Position numbers and translations under genes: made by a program
In this document: in pieces, positions 11,601-23,617 of the stretch
Layout: each line of letters starts with the position of its first letter
How positions within the stretch are numbered: position 1 is the first letter of the stretch
Notes under the pieces: generated by a model
Seen by the model: only the letters and a program-made list of their open reading frames with translations
Databases searched by the model: none
Told to the model about the DNA's origin: nothing
Assembly (NCBI RefSeq): GCF_016808095.1
Contig: NC_068971.1
Coordinates: 47,800,131-47,864,130 of the forward strand
Origin: Vigna angularis
Taxonomy: Eukaryota; Streptophyta; Magnoliopsida; Fabales; Fabaceae
Length of the DNA stretch: 64,000 nt
Reading direction: 5' to 3'

Positions 11601-13580
11601 CTGAACTTGTTGAAAGGTTTTTGGATCTAGTATTTGGCTGGTAAAATAATCATCTTCATATCATTCCGTCTTGTCTGTTTCAGGTTCAATCTTTCTTTTG
11701 AAGAAAGCTTAGATGATATGGACGGTTCTGATGAGGGAAGAGATGGAGCTGGAAAACCCTGTTTTTCTGCGATAGAAAGAAGTTCTGGTTTTCTAGATAG
11801 GGAGCTTGCTGCCAGTGGCTTTACTAGAAAGGATGAAGAAGATATTCAAAGGGTACAGTGTTTTTCTTGTTCTTTGAGACGGGGAAGAAAATGTAGGGAT
11901 CATTTTTCAAAAGGCACCATAACTTTGCTTCTATATTTTCCACCTCTTTTGGCTTACCGCTGACACCCAGCATGGACCACCATTTGGCGTCTGGTGAAGC
12001 ATAAAATTGTCTGCTTTTAGTTATTGTGCGTAGATTGGTAAGCTTTCATTTTTGTATTTGGTTCCGCCTCAAACGTATTCAAATCTCTATGTGCAGTTCA
12101 TTGAAGGAAAGGCAGAGAGTGATACGAATTCAGACGGTGAAGAGGTTGACTTAGTAGAAGACCTGAATGAAGCAGGCACTGTTGATGGTAATTCTTCTGA
12201 CTTGTTGGAACAGGTAATGCCATAAAACAGATACAAACCATGTAAAAATGTGCTGTTATTTATTTTATTTCAATAAAATCACATATAAAAGATGTACATG
12301 TAAAGAGAGGTAAAACAGTAGTTAGCACAAGCTTACATAAAACAAATAGGCTTACCTGCAGGGGAGATTAACAGTGGGAAACTGAGCTATGAATTGGGGA
12401 GTTGAGAAAGTTGTATCCCAATAAAGAAGTGACTTCATAACAAAAGCACTACAAGGAACAACATAGCAAATCTAAGAACTGAGATGTGCTCTTGATAATG
12501 AGCATTTTGTTCAAAACATAAACTTTAATATAGCATAGGCAGCTGATAACTCATTTTAATTAAAACTATAGCATAGATAGCGAGCATGTATGATTTATGC
12601 TGATGGAAGATTATGGGTATTTGTTTAGCAGATCCATGCTGAAAAACTTAGGAACAATGCTAAACATTCTGTACTAGAGATGGTTGAACTTGAAAATTTT
12701 CATTGTTCTGAAATTTATCATTAAATATAGTATCTAAGTGAACTGTGATATCTAAATTCGAATATCCAGTATTTGGTCTACTTATAGTTTGTCAATTGAC
12801 TAGCGGGCTTATATACGCTGCCATATTTTTTTCTGCTTATTTCATTAGTTGTGTAAGTCTAATTCTGCAATGTTGGTTGAAGGATTGTTATTTTGTTTTA
12901 ATCAGAATGAGGGATATGAAAGTCAGTGGATAGAGAAGACTTGTGAAGCACGTGAAAGCAGTGGATCTGAAAAGGAAGATGCAAATGACAATGTGAGCAA
13001 TGCTTTATTTTATTGGGTGGTTATCTCAATGCTATGTTTGTACTGTTTCCTTTTGCTCTTCATAATATTCAATTCAAAGAATTTATAGTCTTAAACGCTG
13101 ATCCATGATGATTTTTTTGGGAAATAGCTTGTATATGTCTGGCTTGTTAACAAGAAATGTTATGCATATCCTCTTCTAGAGTAGAGTTATAGTGCATTTC
13201 TTCTCTAACCTTGATGTCGTATTTTCTCAACCATAGGCTCATTTTGTTAACGTAAATTTTCTAGTGACGTAGTGTAGAACATTATTTCCTTGTATTGCTT
13301 CCTTTTTTTTATATTATTCAAGTTTATATATATATAGCATGTTATTTGGCCATTGCATGAAAGCCTCAATAGTGGTAATTTTGATTCACAGGAGGAGAAC
13401 AATGAAGAAGCCACGGAAAATGAAGCTGAACTGGTTAAGAGCTTGAATAAGCAAAGACGACGTGCTGTGGCAGCAGTTCGTAAGGGACATAAGACTGCTG
13501 GAGGTAGAAATTCCTACAAAGACAAAGGTGGTAGGTCATCTCACAATTCTAAAATCCAGAAACAATTGAGTAGCTGGTGA
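8623..13580 (+). CDS. RIO2: Serine/threonine-protein kinase/ATPase RIO2, 13 exons
   Basis: Exons: 8623-8706, 8819-8865, 8954-9024, 9134-9247, 9345-9520, 9625-9713, 9868-9985, 10081-10154, 10774-10821, 11684-11852, 12097-12213, 12906-12992 and 13392-13580. All phases match, giving 1383 nt (460 residues), close to the recalled plant RIO2 length. Residues ~1-85 form the RIO2 winged-helix domain (MKLDVDVLRYLYKDDFRVL, HGGTYKVLKNLLKHKLL). The kinase core follows with phosphate loop GVGKESD (100-106), lysine K121, catalytic loop HCDFNEFNIM (D226) and metal-binding IDFPQM (D244). The activation segment is missing, as is normal for RIO kinases. The acidic, then basic, tail (KSLNKQRRRAVAAVRKGHK) is typical. 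RIO2 binds pre-40S particles and uses its ATPase cycle in final 18S rRNA maturation in the cytoplasm. The ATG has the expected N-terminus and no competing upstream start in frame. Identification is very secure. Confidence 0.95.
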
Positions 13581-14437
13581 AATACGTAGGAACCAAAGCG
13601 CCTGTGATGTTCAATGGTGCCATTCATGAGACAGCTTAAAGTTTTGGTAGGATATTGTAGACTGAATTTGTCTGGTCAAACTTCAAACATTTGTAAAGTT
13701 CAGAAATAGGAAAACAAATAGGTTATGATCGACCCATCCTCCTGTGAAATACTGTTATTTGGAATGAAAATTTTGCCATTCTCTATCAGAAACTTGTCAC
13801 ATTAGCATATTTTTTGTGGACTTTGAGAGTAACTATTAATTATTCTCTGCTACTGCGTAGAGTTTCATGCCTGTATAATTAATAATTCTAGTTTTTCCTT
13901 TTTCGGGCAGTTTTTTTTTTCTAAGTTGGTCCTCTCAAAATTGGTTCGAATTGGAATCCAAATCTTCTAAAGAAAATCAGTTAATTGAGTCTTCTATTGT
14001 TATTTTTGAATTGATTCTAAATTTATTTCTATATTAAAAGTTGCGTGAAAAAGAAAATGTATGATTAACAAGAGAAAGGAAAATATCAGTATATTTGAAA
14101 GAAGACAATGTAATACTTAAATGTTACTGTCTCAAATCATACTTTATGTAAACATTTTTTTATTAATATTAAAGTATTTTTTTTAATAAAAAATGGAAAA
14201 ATTAGTTCCCACAAGGAGCCAATGTCCAAACCATCCCCTGATATACATTGCAAGTATCAATTATCACTTCAAAAATGGTGATTTCCATCTTTTCCAACTC
14301 AATTCTCCTTGAAATTTTTTTTCCCAACCTGTTTCATAAAAATTTTTCGTTCATCAATTTTTTATTTATTTAAAAGAACATATTACCATGAAAATGTTAG
14401 AATTATGTTCCAAAATATTCAATTCCCAGATCTTAAA

Positions 14438-14570
14438 ATTATAAAACTATAAAATTGTAAAATTAAAAATTATAAAATAATAAAAATATAAAATTATAAA
14501 ATTATAAAATCATAAAGTGATAAAAATATAAAAATATTAAATTATAAAATCATAAAATTATAAGTATCTT
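14438..14570. repeat. Degenerate ATAAAATT minisatellite
   Basis: About 130 bp consisting almost entirely of variants of an 8-11 bp word (TATAAAATTA, TATAAAATCA, AATATAAAA). It is a slippage-type simple repeat with no coding potential. Confidence 0.85.
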
Positions 14571-15489
14571 ACAAATTATTTAACAGTAATAACTCTAAAC
14601 ATTTATTATATACGTTTAGTTTTGCAAAAATAGTTGGTTATTTACATCTAGTTTTAAATTTATTGTGAAATATTTTATTGTTGCTAACTTACACTAGTTT
14701 ATTTTTATGGTTGTTTTAGAAATATAACACTAGTTAAATGAGTGAAGATGACCTACACTTCTGTAGGTATTATTTGAACCTGTGTATAAGACACAGACTT
14801 ATAATTAATTCTATAATCTATCTAAATGCGGTGAGTGCAAGACGCAATATTTAGAAACTTTAAGCTGCACTTAATTGATTATAATTACAAGATAAAATAT
14901 ATAGTTCTTTTCTAAAAGTTTGATTGACTGAATTGTAAGATTTTTTATTTTTTTAAGAGAATTCAACTGAAACTTAGAAGCTGTTGTAAATTGACAGTGT
15001 AAAATATAGAAAGTGATTACCTTGTAAAAATCTATAAATTTTAATTATAATGAAGTTTGGATAAAAGAATTAATTTTGACTATTTCAATTCAGTGGGTTC
15101 AAACATGTACTTCCTAATTTTTTAAACAGGAAAGTAGGCTGATGTAATATTTTATTTGAAATAATTCATTAAAGTCAAAGTTGTAAATTTTAGTTTTATT
15201 TTTCAACATAAAAATTGCATGTTATTATCTTTGTATGGACGAGATGTTGCATGCTTGTTTTAAAAATGATTTACTCGATTTTTTTTTCCAACTTACAAAA
15301 TACTAACTCTTTGTATGTTCTTTTATAACCAAATAAGCTATCAATAGAAAATTAGTGTGTATTTACAACACTGTTTTTCTAAACAATGATAACTAATTTT
15401 TAACAAAAAAAATATTAAATTAAGATATTTAAAATTTAAATATTTTATAAAATATTAATAAAATAGTTGTATAAAATTATAATCAGTTA

Positions 15490-15688
15490 TGTAACTATAA
15501 AAGACTTAGACTATTTGTTATGTTCAACAAAAAATCATAAAAGACTTTGATTATTTGTTGTGTTTAACAAAAAGATGACACTAATTATAAGATAAGTGAC
15601 ACCATAAATAGATATGTCTAAGTGAAATTTATGTTGTTGATGTGTATTTTGTTGTTAATACCGGTAATTTGTTGTTAATACCGGTAAT
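15490..15688. repeat. Two short tandem duplications upstream of the CHX gene
   Basis: A ~45-bp unit (ATAAAAGACTT.GA.TATTTGTT...TTCAACAAAAA) appears twice at about 15490-15575. A 20-bp unit ending in ATACCGGTAA appears twice at about 15649-15688. Both lie in the 310 bp before the antiporter start codon, so they could affect its promoter or 5' UTR. Confidence 0.8.
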
Positions 15689-15800
15689 GTGTTTTAACCT
15701 TAAGTTCTGTTAGTAAAAGAAAAAAAGATATAAAGATTGAAAATATCATAGTAGAAGAAATATTGAGAGTAAGTGTATCAAATACAAAATCGAAGAAACA

Positions 15801-18438
15801 ATGACAGACACACTACCTGCATGTTACAACGTATTTATAGTTAATCGTAATCAATTTTGGAAAACTGATAAAGTCTTGCAAACAGAGCTTCCTATTCTGG
15901 CCATTCAAATTGCTTTTGTTGCTGTGTTATCTCGTCTTTTTTCCATAATTTACAAACCTCTACATCAAACTCGTCTCATTTCACAAATATCTGTAAGTAA
16001 ATAAAAAGTTATTTTGTTTATTAAAATTATCTCAAAATTTCTTATAAGTGACTTTCTAATAATCTAATGTGTGAACATTCTAAATTATAATTATGTAGGT
16101 TGGTTTCCTACTAACACCGCCATTACTTGGAAGATTCACGCCCATTTTTGAGTTCATTTTTCCAGTAAACGGGATTGTCAATGTTGAGGTTCTTTCCCAT
16201 ATTGGTCTCATTTATTATGCATTCCTTAGTGGATTGGAGATGAACTTAAATACCATTTTACACATGAAAAAGAAACCTGCAAGCATCACTATTGTTGGGA
16301 TCATCTTTCCCATGCTTATTGCACCATGCTTATATGCTTTGTTTCGAAAAGTTTATGGGCATATTATGATGTTTCCCCTTGAGGAAAGTACAGATAATAC
16401 TTATATACTTTGGACTTTAATTCTCACTGTTACAAGTTTTCCTGTGGTAGCACACACACTTTCTGAGCTTAAGCTCCTTTATACTGGTCTTGGTAAAGCG
16501 GCTTTAACAGCAGCCATGATTGGTGACACCTATGGTTGGATTCTTTTCACTTTATTTGTTCCATTTTCAACTAATGGTAAAGGAGCTATCTACACTGTGC
16601 CATGCACGATAATCTTCATTGTTGTGTGCATCTTTGTGGTACGTCCAATCATTCAATGGTTTATTGATCGTAAGGCAGACAAAGATGAATGGAATGATAA
16701 TCAATTGCTTTTTATAATCATGGGGGTTTTAGCTTGCTCATGTATTTCAGATTTTCTTGGTGCACATGCCATTGTTGGAGCTTTTGTTTTTGGATTAATT
16801 TTACCTCATGGAAGATTTGCTGAATTGGTCATGTCAATTTCAGATGATTTTGTTGGAGGATTTTTAGTTCCCCTCTTCTTTACTGGAACTGGAATGAGAC
16901 TTATGTTGGCCTCAATTTTTTCCCAACAAAGTTGGCCCTTTGTAGTTGTGATTATACTCTTATTGTGTGCTCTAAAGATTTTAAGCACTTTAATTGTCAC
17001 CTTGTTCTTCGGTATGCGTATTCGAGATGGTTTAACCTTGGGCTTAATTTTGAATAATAAAGGTGCCATGGCATTAATAATGTTGAACATTGCTTGGGAT
17101 AGAATGGTATTGATCTATTTAAAATGTTGTAATAAATTACTTTAGTTTCTTAGATATACAATTGCATTCTAATATGTAAGTTCTTGTGATGAGTTATTGC
17201 AGATATTTTCAGTACCTACTTATGCCGTTATAACTTCTGCTGTTCTTCTGATGACCATAGTTGTGTCTCCCGTCATCAATGTTGTCTACAAACCAAGACA
17301 AAGATTTGAACAAAACAAGCTAAAGACCATACAAAAACTAAGAGTTGATGCAGAACTTCGAATTATATCATGTGTTCACAATACTCGCCAAGCTACAAGC
17401 ATGATTAGCATAGTTGAGTGTTTTAATGCCATGAGAGTTTCCCCTATCCATGTTTTTGCCTTGTACCTTGTTGAACTTACTGGACGAACTGCTGCCCTAG
17501 TTGCTGCACATATAGGGAAGCCTAGCAGCCAACCTGGAGAACAAAACCTAACTAGGTCACAGGAAGAGTTAGAAAGCATTCACAATGCATTTGATGCCCT
17601 TGGAGAGGCATATGACGCTATTAGAGTTGAGACCTTAAATGTGGTGTCAACATATACAACTATTCATGAGGACATATACCACTCAGCAGATGAGAAACAC
17701 ACAAGCTTAATTCTTCTTCCATTTCATAAACAATTAACTTTAGAAGGTACTCTAGAAGTAACAAGTGTTGTATACAAAGATATAAACCAAAATGTAATGC
17801 AAGGTGCTCCATGCTCTGTGGGAATATTTGTTGATCGTGATTTTGGGTTAGTTCCTAAAAGGAATCTTCATGTTCGTGTGGTCTTTGTTGGGGGCCCTGA
17901 TGATCGTGAAGCTTTGGCCATTGCATGGAGGATGGCAGGATGTTCAGGAACACAACTCTCAGTGGTTCGAATTCTTCTATTGGGTGAAGCGGCAGAAGCA
18001 GATGCATCGGTTCATGATGAAGCACAAGGGATATTATCTGCAGTAATAGATACAGAGAAGCAAAAAGAGTTAGATGATGAGTATATAAGCACATTCAGAC
18101 TTACCGGGGTTCACAATAACGATTTAATATCCTACTCAGAGATTGATGTTCGTAGTGGTGAAGATATTCCTGCAATCCTAAATGAGATAGAAAAATTTGG
18201 TTGTGATCTTTACATAGTTGGACAAGGAAATTGTAGGAACTCTAAGGTCTTCTCAAATTTGCTGGAGTGGTGTGAGTGCTTAGAACTTGGAGTTATAGGA
18301 GACATTTTAGTGTCAAACAATTTTGGTTCACGTTCGTCTGTGCTAGTTGTTCAACAATACGGATATGGAGGAATGAATTTTAGAAATAATCTTAACCAGA
18401 AAGACACGAACAATAACAAGTTTGAATCTGTTGTTTGA
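15801..18438 (+). CDS. CHX-family cation/H+ antiporter, 3 exons
   Basis: Exons 15801-15992, 16099-17106 and 17203-18438, all phase 0, give 2436 nt (811 residues), the usual CHX size. Residues ~30-430 are the CPA2 Na+/H+ exchanger membrane domain with about a dozen hydrophobic segments. Family landmarks include LGRFTPIFE, SFPVVAHTLSELKLL, GAHAIVGAFVFGLILPHG and LNNKGAMALI. The C-terminal ~380 residues form the cytosolic regulatory region typical of plant CHX proteins (FVGGPDDREALAIAWRMA, YIVGQGN). Such proteins move K+ or other monovalent cations in exchange for protons at endomembranes or the plasma membrane. The segment usually reading like ND..AW in this family reads MIGDTYGWILF here; the aspartate (about residue 207) is kept, while the preceding asparagine is replaced. 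No stops or frameshifts occur. I cannot assign it to one Arabidopsis member; CHX15-like is a guess. Confidence 0.93.
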
Positions 18439-20120
18439 AGACATAATAAGTATGGAAATTTGCAATGAAACATAATGAATTTATGCGAAAATATTTGGTG
18501 AGGTTGATTGATTTATACTAATTTAGAGTATATAAACTAATATAAATTTTATCGATTTTGTAGAGTTAGTTAAATTTAAAATTCACTTATTAATAAATGA
18601 GATTATTTGTTAAATATCATATAATCTCATCTATTTGATTTTAGTTTTATTTTGATGTGGTATCATTTTATGTTTATCGGTTAAGCTAATAACAAACAAA
18701 ATTTATTTTTGCTTATATTTATTTGCAATTTTTTTTTTCAAATCTGGTTTTTCTTTCCAATCTTTTCCATTATACATTAATATTCATTTGTAATATTTAT
18801 CTTTTTGACAAAGTGTTTTTTTTTCATTCTTATTCAACTTAGTTTGTATCTTAATTTAGTTTCATTTTTATCATTTTCTTGTTTTCTTTTATATTTTTAT
18901 ATACTCTTTTTACTTAATCACATTAATAGAAAGAAAAATAATAATGATAAACTACCGTGATAACATTTTTTTATTCGATCATGACATACCTAAATTCAAA
19001 TTAAATTGAATTATAAAAAAAACGACTTAATCAATAGTTGAAAATGATAGAAAATAGTTTTGTTGATTTTTTTTTCTAAAGTACTTGATATTTTATTTTA
19101 AATTAATGTAATTCAAAATTTTAGTATCTTTTAAGTAAGTTTGTACTATTTAATTCTTTTTGTTAAGTGAATTTTTTCTTTGACTAATGGTGTAACACTT
19201 AATTGAATAAGTTTTAGTGATTATATGAAAATGTTATTATGATTAATGTAAAAATATTAATGATTTTTATTATTTCCACCGAAACATGGTTGGATTATAA
19301 AAGTAGTCTCTGCAGTCCGATAAGTTTTTAATAAAACAATAAAAATTATTTATTTTTTATATTAATCACAATATCATTTTTTATATTATTCATGTCACGT
19401 TTTATTATAATTATAATTATAAGTAAAGTGTGAGGACAAACAAAACACTCACGTCACTAAGATAATGAAAAATTAAACAACAAAAAATCAATTAAAAATA
19501 TAAAACTTTTGAATACTAACTAAAAAAATAACAAAAACTTAATTAAAATACCTTAATTTATCACTTACTTAAAAATTAAATAAAATTAAACATTATTAAT
19601 ATAAATAAGTTTTAACGAGATAAAACAGAGTGAAATAAATGCGATAGAAGTATAAATATTTTTTATTGCACATATTTTTTCTGAAAAATTATTTCAACCA
19701 AAACTTAATTTTATTGTATCAATTTTAGAAAATAATACAACAAAAGAGTTATTTTTATTTTATACTTTGAATCCCAATTTTTACTATTTTTCTCTATAAA
19801 CTTAACACGATATCCATTTTTTTACATTCCTTTTTAACATACTGTTTCTGTTTTGTTTTCACAACAATAATAAAATATCTAAAATTTTAAAATAATCTAT
19901 TTTTCCACAAATACATTATTTTAGAAGAAAAAGACAATAGTGGATTTGATAAATATATTAGAAAGAAAACTTTAATTGTTTTCGAACTTTTAAAAACAGC
20001 TAAAACTTTTTAAAACTGTGGTAGTAGTAATAGAAACTTGTTTACGTGAGTAATATTTTTCACCAAAAGAAATACAATAAAAGGAAAGGTAGGGCTTCAA
20101 ATACTAAATAGGGAGTGCGA
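18439..20120. other. AT-rich intergenic DNA
   Basis: The downstream region of the CHX gene and a low-complexity AT-rich spacer. No open reading frame with recognisable homology and no structured repeat were seen. GC content rises near 20100-20330, where the TEN1 5' UTR appears to begin. Confidence 0.6.
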
Positions 20121-20122
20121 AT

Positions 20123-20327
20123 ATGAATTTCCCTCTCGCTTCTGGGTCATGGGGCAATGGCCCAACCCATTGTACGTTTCTCTTTCTCAAAAACTCTAAT
20201 GCTTTTGATTTGATTTTGTTTTAACGTAACCTCGTTCTTCTTCTTGTTTCCTCAGAAGTTCGGTTTCTTCAAAGCGCAAGTTATTTGGGCTAAACGATTG
20301 AAGACTGTTAGCCATTGACGAATCGTT
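20123..20327 (+). promoter_or_regulatory. Probable TEN1 5' UTR exons with overlapping upstream ORFs
   Basis: A GC-richer leader is followed by a good donor (CCCATT|GTACGT, about 20173) and a second exon bounded by CTCAG|AAGTTC (20256) and CGTT|GTGAGT (20327). An acceptor at 21679 (CATCAG|GTAGCC) then leads to the TEN1 start at 21688. Three upstream ATGs at 20123, 20149 and 20157 lie in three different frames. Across the proposed splice they give short ORFs of about 16, 22 and 25 codons, all ending before the TEN1 ATG. The leader model rests on splice-site appearance only. Confidence 0.45.
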
Positions 20328-21687
20328 GTGAGTGTTATTTATTGTTAATGTTTGTTTGTCACATACAAATTTTCACTACGCTGTGGTATGACTAATTTTG
20401 TTTAGGAAATTAAAGGGAATAGGAAGGAAGCTTAACCTTGAACTGCAATGTTACTTAAGAAAATTTGTTCTGTTATACAATCTTTTAAGCATTTTTGTTT
20501 GAAGAGATTCGGTCTAGTGGAATGGAGTTGAATGATTTTCCCTAAATTAATTTGGTAGCAGTTTGGGAATTTAGCCGCTAAATTTGGTTTTAGTTGATAT
20601 TGGTAGTGATCTGAACTTTCATTGACGGCGCTTGTTGAAAATCTATTTAGTTCAGTTTTTCTATCGGTGTAAATTTTCCGTTTGGAGTGTGCATTGTATG
20701 AGACTGGAAAAACGGATTGTTCTACCAAGCCAGAGATGTCACTTTTGGTTCTGTAAGCTGTCATATGGTGGGAGGAGAAGATGATGGATTTGACTGGTTG
20801 GAAATTTTATATTTATTCTTGATGCTGGTCAAGTGGTCATTATACTATGGAGAGTACAAGGAAGATTTCTTTGATTAGAAAAGTGGAAATATTCAAGACT
20901 TGAGAAATAGAGTTTTGCATAGGAGCGAGAAGCATGGCAGATATAAGGAAAATGTGTTAGGTGGAAGGGTGATTGTCTCAGGCCAAACTTGAATACATTT
21001 TTTACAGGGACCAAAATATAAAAACCATGATATTTTTGGGTAGAAATACATATTAAAACCTAGTATACTTGGATTAACCTGAACATTAAATATGAGTGAG
21101 CTTTAGTTTTAGTTGCTAGTTCTGTATAATCAATGCAGTAAGAATGTGGTTTTTTCATGGTTAACTGTTGCAGGAATGATTTTGATTTACAATGTATCGA
21201 TAAATCTTGATCGAAATTTTTGGGTTAATTTTAATTAAATTATTTCTTAAATATGAAATGTTATAAAACGACTGGAGTCATCTATGTTTTCTTTATTTGT
21301 TCTACGGTTTTGATAAAAGAGAATCCCTAATAAAATCTGTTTAGTAATTAACGCTTTCTATCCCTGCTCATGTAGAAATTGCTTGTGAATAACTGTAATA
21401 TGAACAGCTGAACTTGGATTGAATAGGAATTTATTGAAATAATGATTTGTTAAAGAAACAATTCGTTAAAATATTTTATGATTATTATGTAGTGATGATA
21501 TTATATGGAATAATGGAACTGTTAGAGTTAGAAGCTTGTCGCAAGGTAGATGATGTGCTACAGAAGCTTTTGTAATATGGAACTTACATTAACACGAATT
21601 TGTGCCTGGAAAATGTCATCACTGCATATGTTATTTTTGCCTAACTGCATTTAAAAGTGGAAGTTTTACTGGTCATCAGGTAGCCTG

Positions 21688-23617
21688 ATGGCGTCTTTGG
21701 AAATAAAATCTGGTACATTGATTTCCTTACAAGACCTGCACCCGTCATCTCCATTTTTTAAGCAAGGAGCCTCTCTCAGAATAACTGGAAAGTGAGTTCC
21801 ACTTTTCAAATTACAATGTATGTGTGACTTTTTTTTAATAAGATGATTCACTGTTGTAATGGTGACAAATTGACAGTGTCAAATAATTTAAGTTAATGTT
21901 AAAATTTCGTGTCTTAGTATTTTGTTGCCAATCATGGTGAGTGGAAACACTTCAGGGATTCAACCAGCATTATGTTTGTTTTTTTAAAACCATAGATCTG
22001 GTTATGCACATTTAGACGACTTCTAGTAGTGAATGTCATGTGGACACTAGTGAAACTGTTTTTGTAAGAAATGTAATGGCATACTAGCAGGGTGAGCATA
22101 GCAGCAATTGGTGCCATGGTTTAGAGTGGGAACAGCAATATTGAGATTTCTGGAATGATGGCAGGTTGGGTATGGTAAATTTACTGTCCATCATATGGAT
22201 GGAAGTTACGTGAGAATGCTAAACTGCCTGAAGATTTTAACCAGCTCCGTAGTAATTGCCATACCTCATGTCTTAGATCTATACATTTCAAATATTAACG
22301 ATTTCAAAGCTGCTGTAAACATATGACATAGTTTGACTCATCTCCCCAAATCATGCACTGTAGACTTGGATTGGTGTGACAAGTTTCTATATAAGAAACA
22401 TATGTCAGTATCCATTAGAAGATAACAAAATTGCCCTGCAAGTTACTTTTAATTGAATGTAGTTCGTCTGGATTTCATTTTCATCTGTTCTCATTCTCAA
22501 CATTCCTACAATCTACAATAAAATACATTTTGAATATTAATTGGTAAACACACTTTCTGGTTGTGATTCACTTCTTTAAATTCTACCATTGTTGTAATTC
22601 ATAGTAGTATTGTATGTTACTAATAACTATTTTGTGAGAATGCATCACCTCTGCATTCATGGATCAGTCTGTGAGTGGCATTTATAAATCTCTTTTATCT
22701 TCATGTGGCTGCATAATTGGAGAGTACTACTAACATACAAAATAGGTTTAATTGCATTTCTGGTTTTTCTTGTTTCACCAAAGTTCAGTTTTGGTCCCGC
22801 TAGTTCCTGTTGCAATAAAAGCACCTGTAGATTTTAAGTTGATGCAATTATTTTCACTTCTTAGATAGCTGTGGCTTTGCAATAAGGGTCGCATGATATG
22901 ATTTTTCGGTGACGTGACAATCAGCACAAGACTGACTTGAATTTCATCACTTTGAGAGCAAGTGGGTTCAAAACTGAATTTAGTAATATACTTCCTAATA
23001 ATTGAAAACAGTTCATACATGTAGAGATATTTAATGTCTATAATTGCACTACTGGTACAACATGGTGTATGATTTCATTCTGACAGAATAAATTGCTCCA
23101 TTATATATCTTTTGGGGGTTGTTGTTGCCACTTGACAGTGATGACAGTGGAGTGTCAGTCAATAACTTATGTGTAGCCTTCCATAGGTTACGTGAATATT
23201 CTATAGAGGCGTGCCTAGCAACGATTATTGATGGCGATGACATTCTAAAAGTTAGTACCGAACATCTGAGGGACCTTAGCTTTCAAGCTGGCTCTGTCTA
23301 CCAATTCATTGGTGAACTCCTTATCCAACCTGATAATGAGGTATGCTTAGTCAAGATTTGGTAAAAAAAGGCTCACCTCTCCGTTACTTTGCAAACACAC
23401 TTACATGCATAATGTGCTTTGTAATACACATTCACCCACAACATGGACAAGGGTCTTTAAGACGATTTGAGCATGCTACTTTTTTCTTTGTTAGGTAGTT
23501 TTGCAAGCTCGTGTTGGTAGAAACGTTGATGGGATCGATCTCAATCTTTACCATCAGTCCCTGCTGCTCTTAAGACAGTTTCAAGCCAATCATTTAAGCA
23601 ATCCAGAAACTATGTAG
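21688..23617 (+). CDS. TEN1: CST complex subunit TEN1, 3 coding exons
   Basis: Coding exons 21688-21791, 23187-23340 and 23495-23617 join with phases 2 and 0 to 381 nt (126 residues), the usual plant TEN1 length. The protein is a small OB-fold. It begins MASLEIKSGTLISLQDLHP, continues through GASLRITGKLREYSIEACLA and LRDLSFQAGSVYQFIGEL, and ends with VVLQARVGRNVDGIDLNLYH and a leucine-rich helix. I recall nearly the same motifs from Arabidopsis TEN1 (MDO1). TEN1 joins STN1 and CTC1 in the CST complex, which protects telomeres and helps replication of chromosome ends in the nucleus. The middle intron is 1395 bp, very long for so small a protein. The ATG at 21688 is the first in the third exon and matches the family N-terminus. 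The coding model is secure; the 5' UTR is less so. Confidence 0.92.

Larger units (their letters stand above)
13581..15800. other. RIO2 3' region and AT-rich intergenic DNA
   Basis: Begins with the RIO2 3' UTR; nothing recognisable is encoded further on. It holds an AT minisatellite (14438-14570), a ~45-bp tandem duplication (about 15490-15575) and a 20-bp tandem duplication just upstream of the CHX gene. Confidence 0.6.

Noticed and set aside
20432..21014. Minus-strand frames of 110 and 61 codons
   Set aside because: They fall in the probable first TEN1 intron and show no recognisable domain or promoter.
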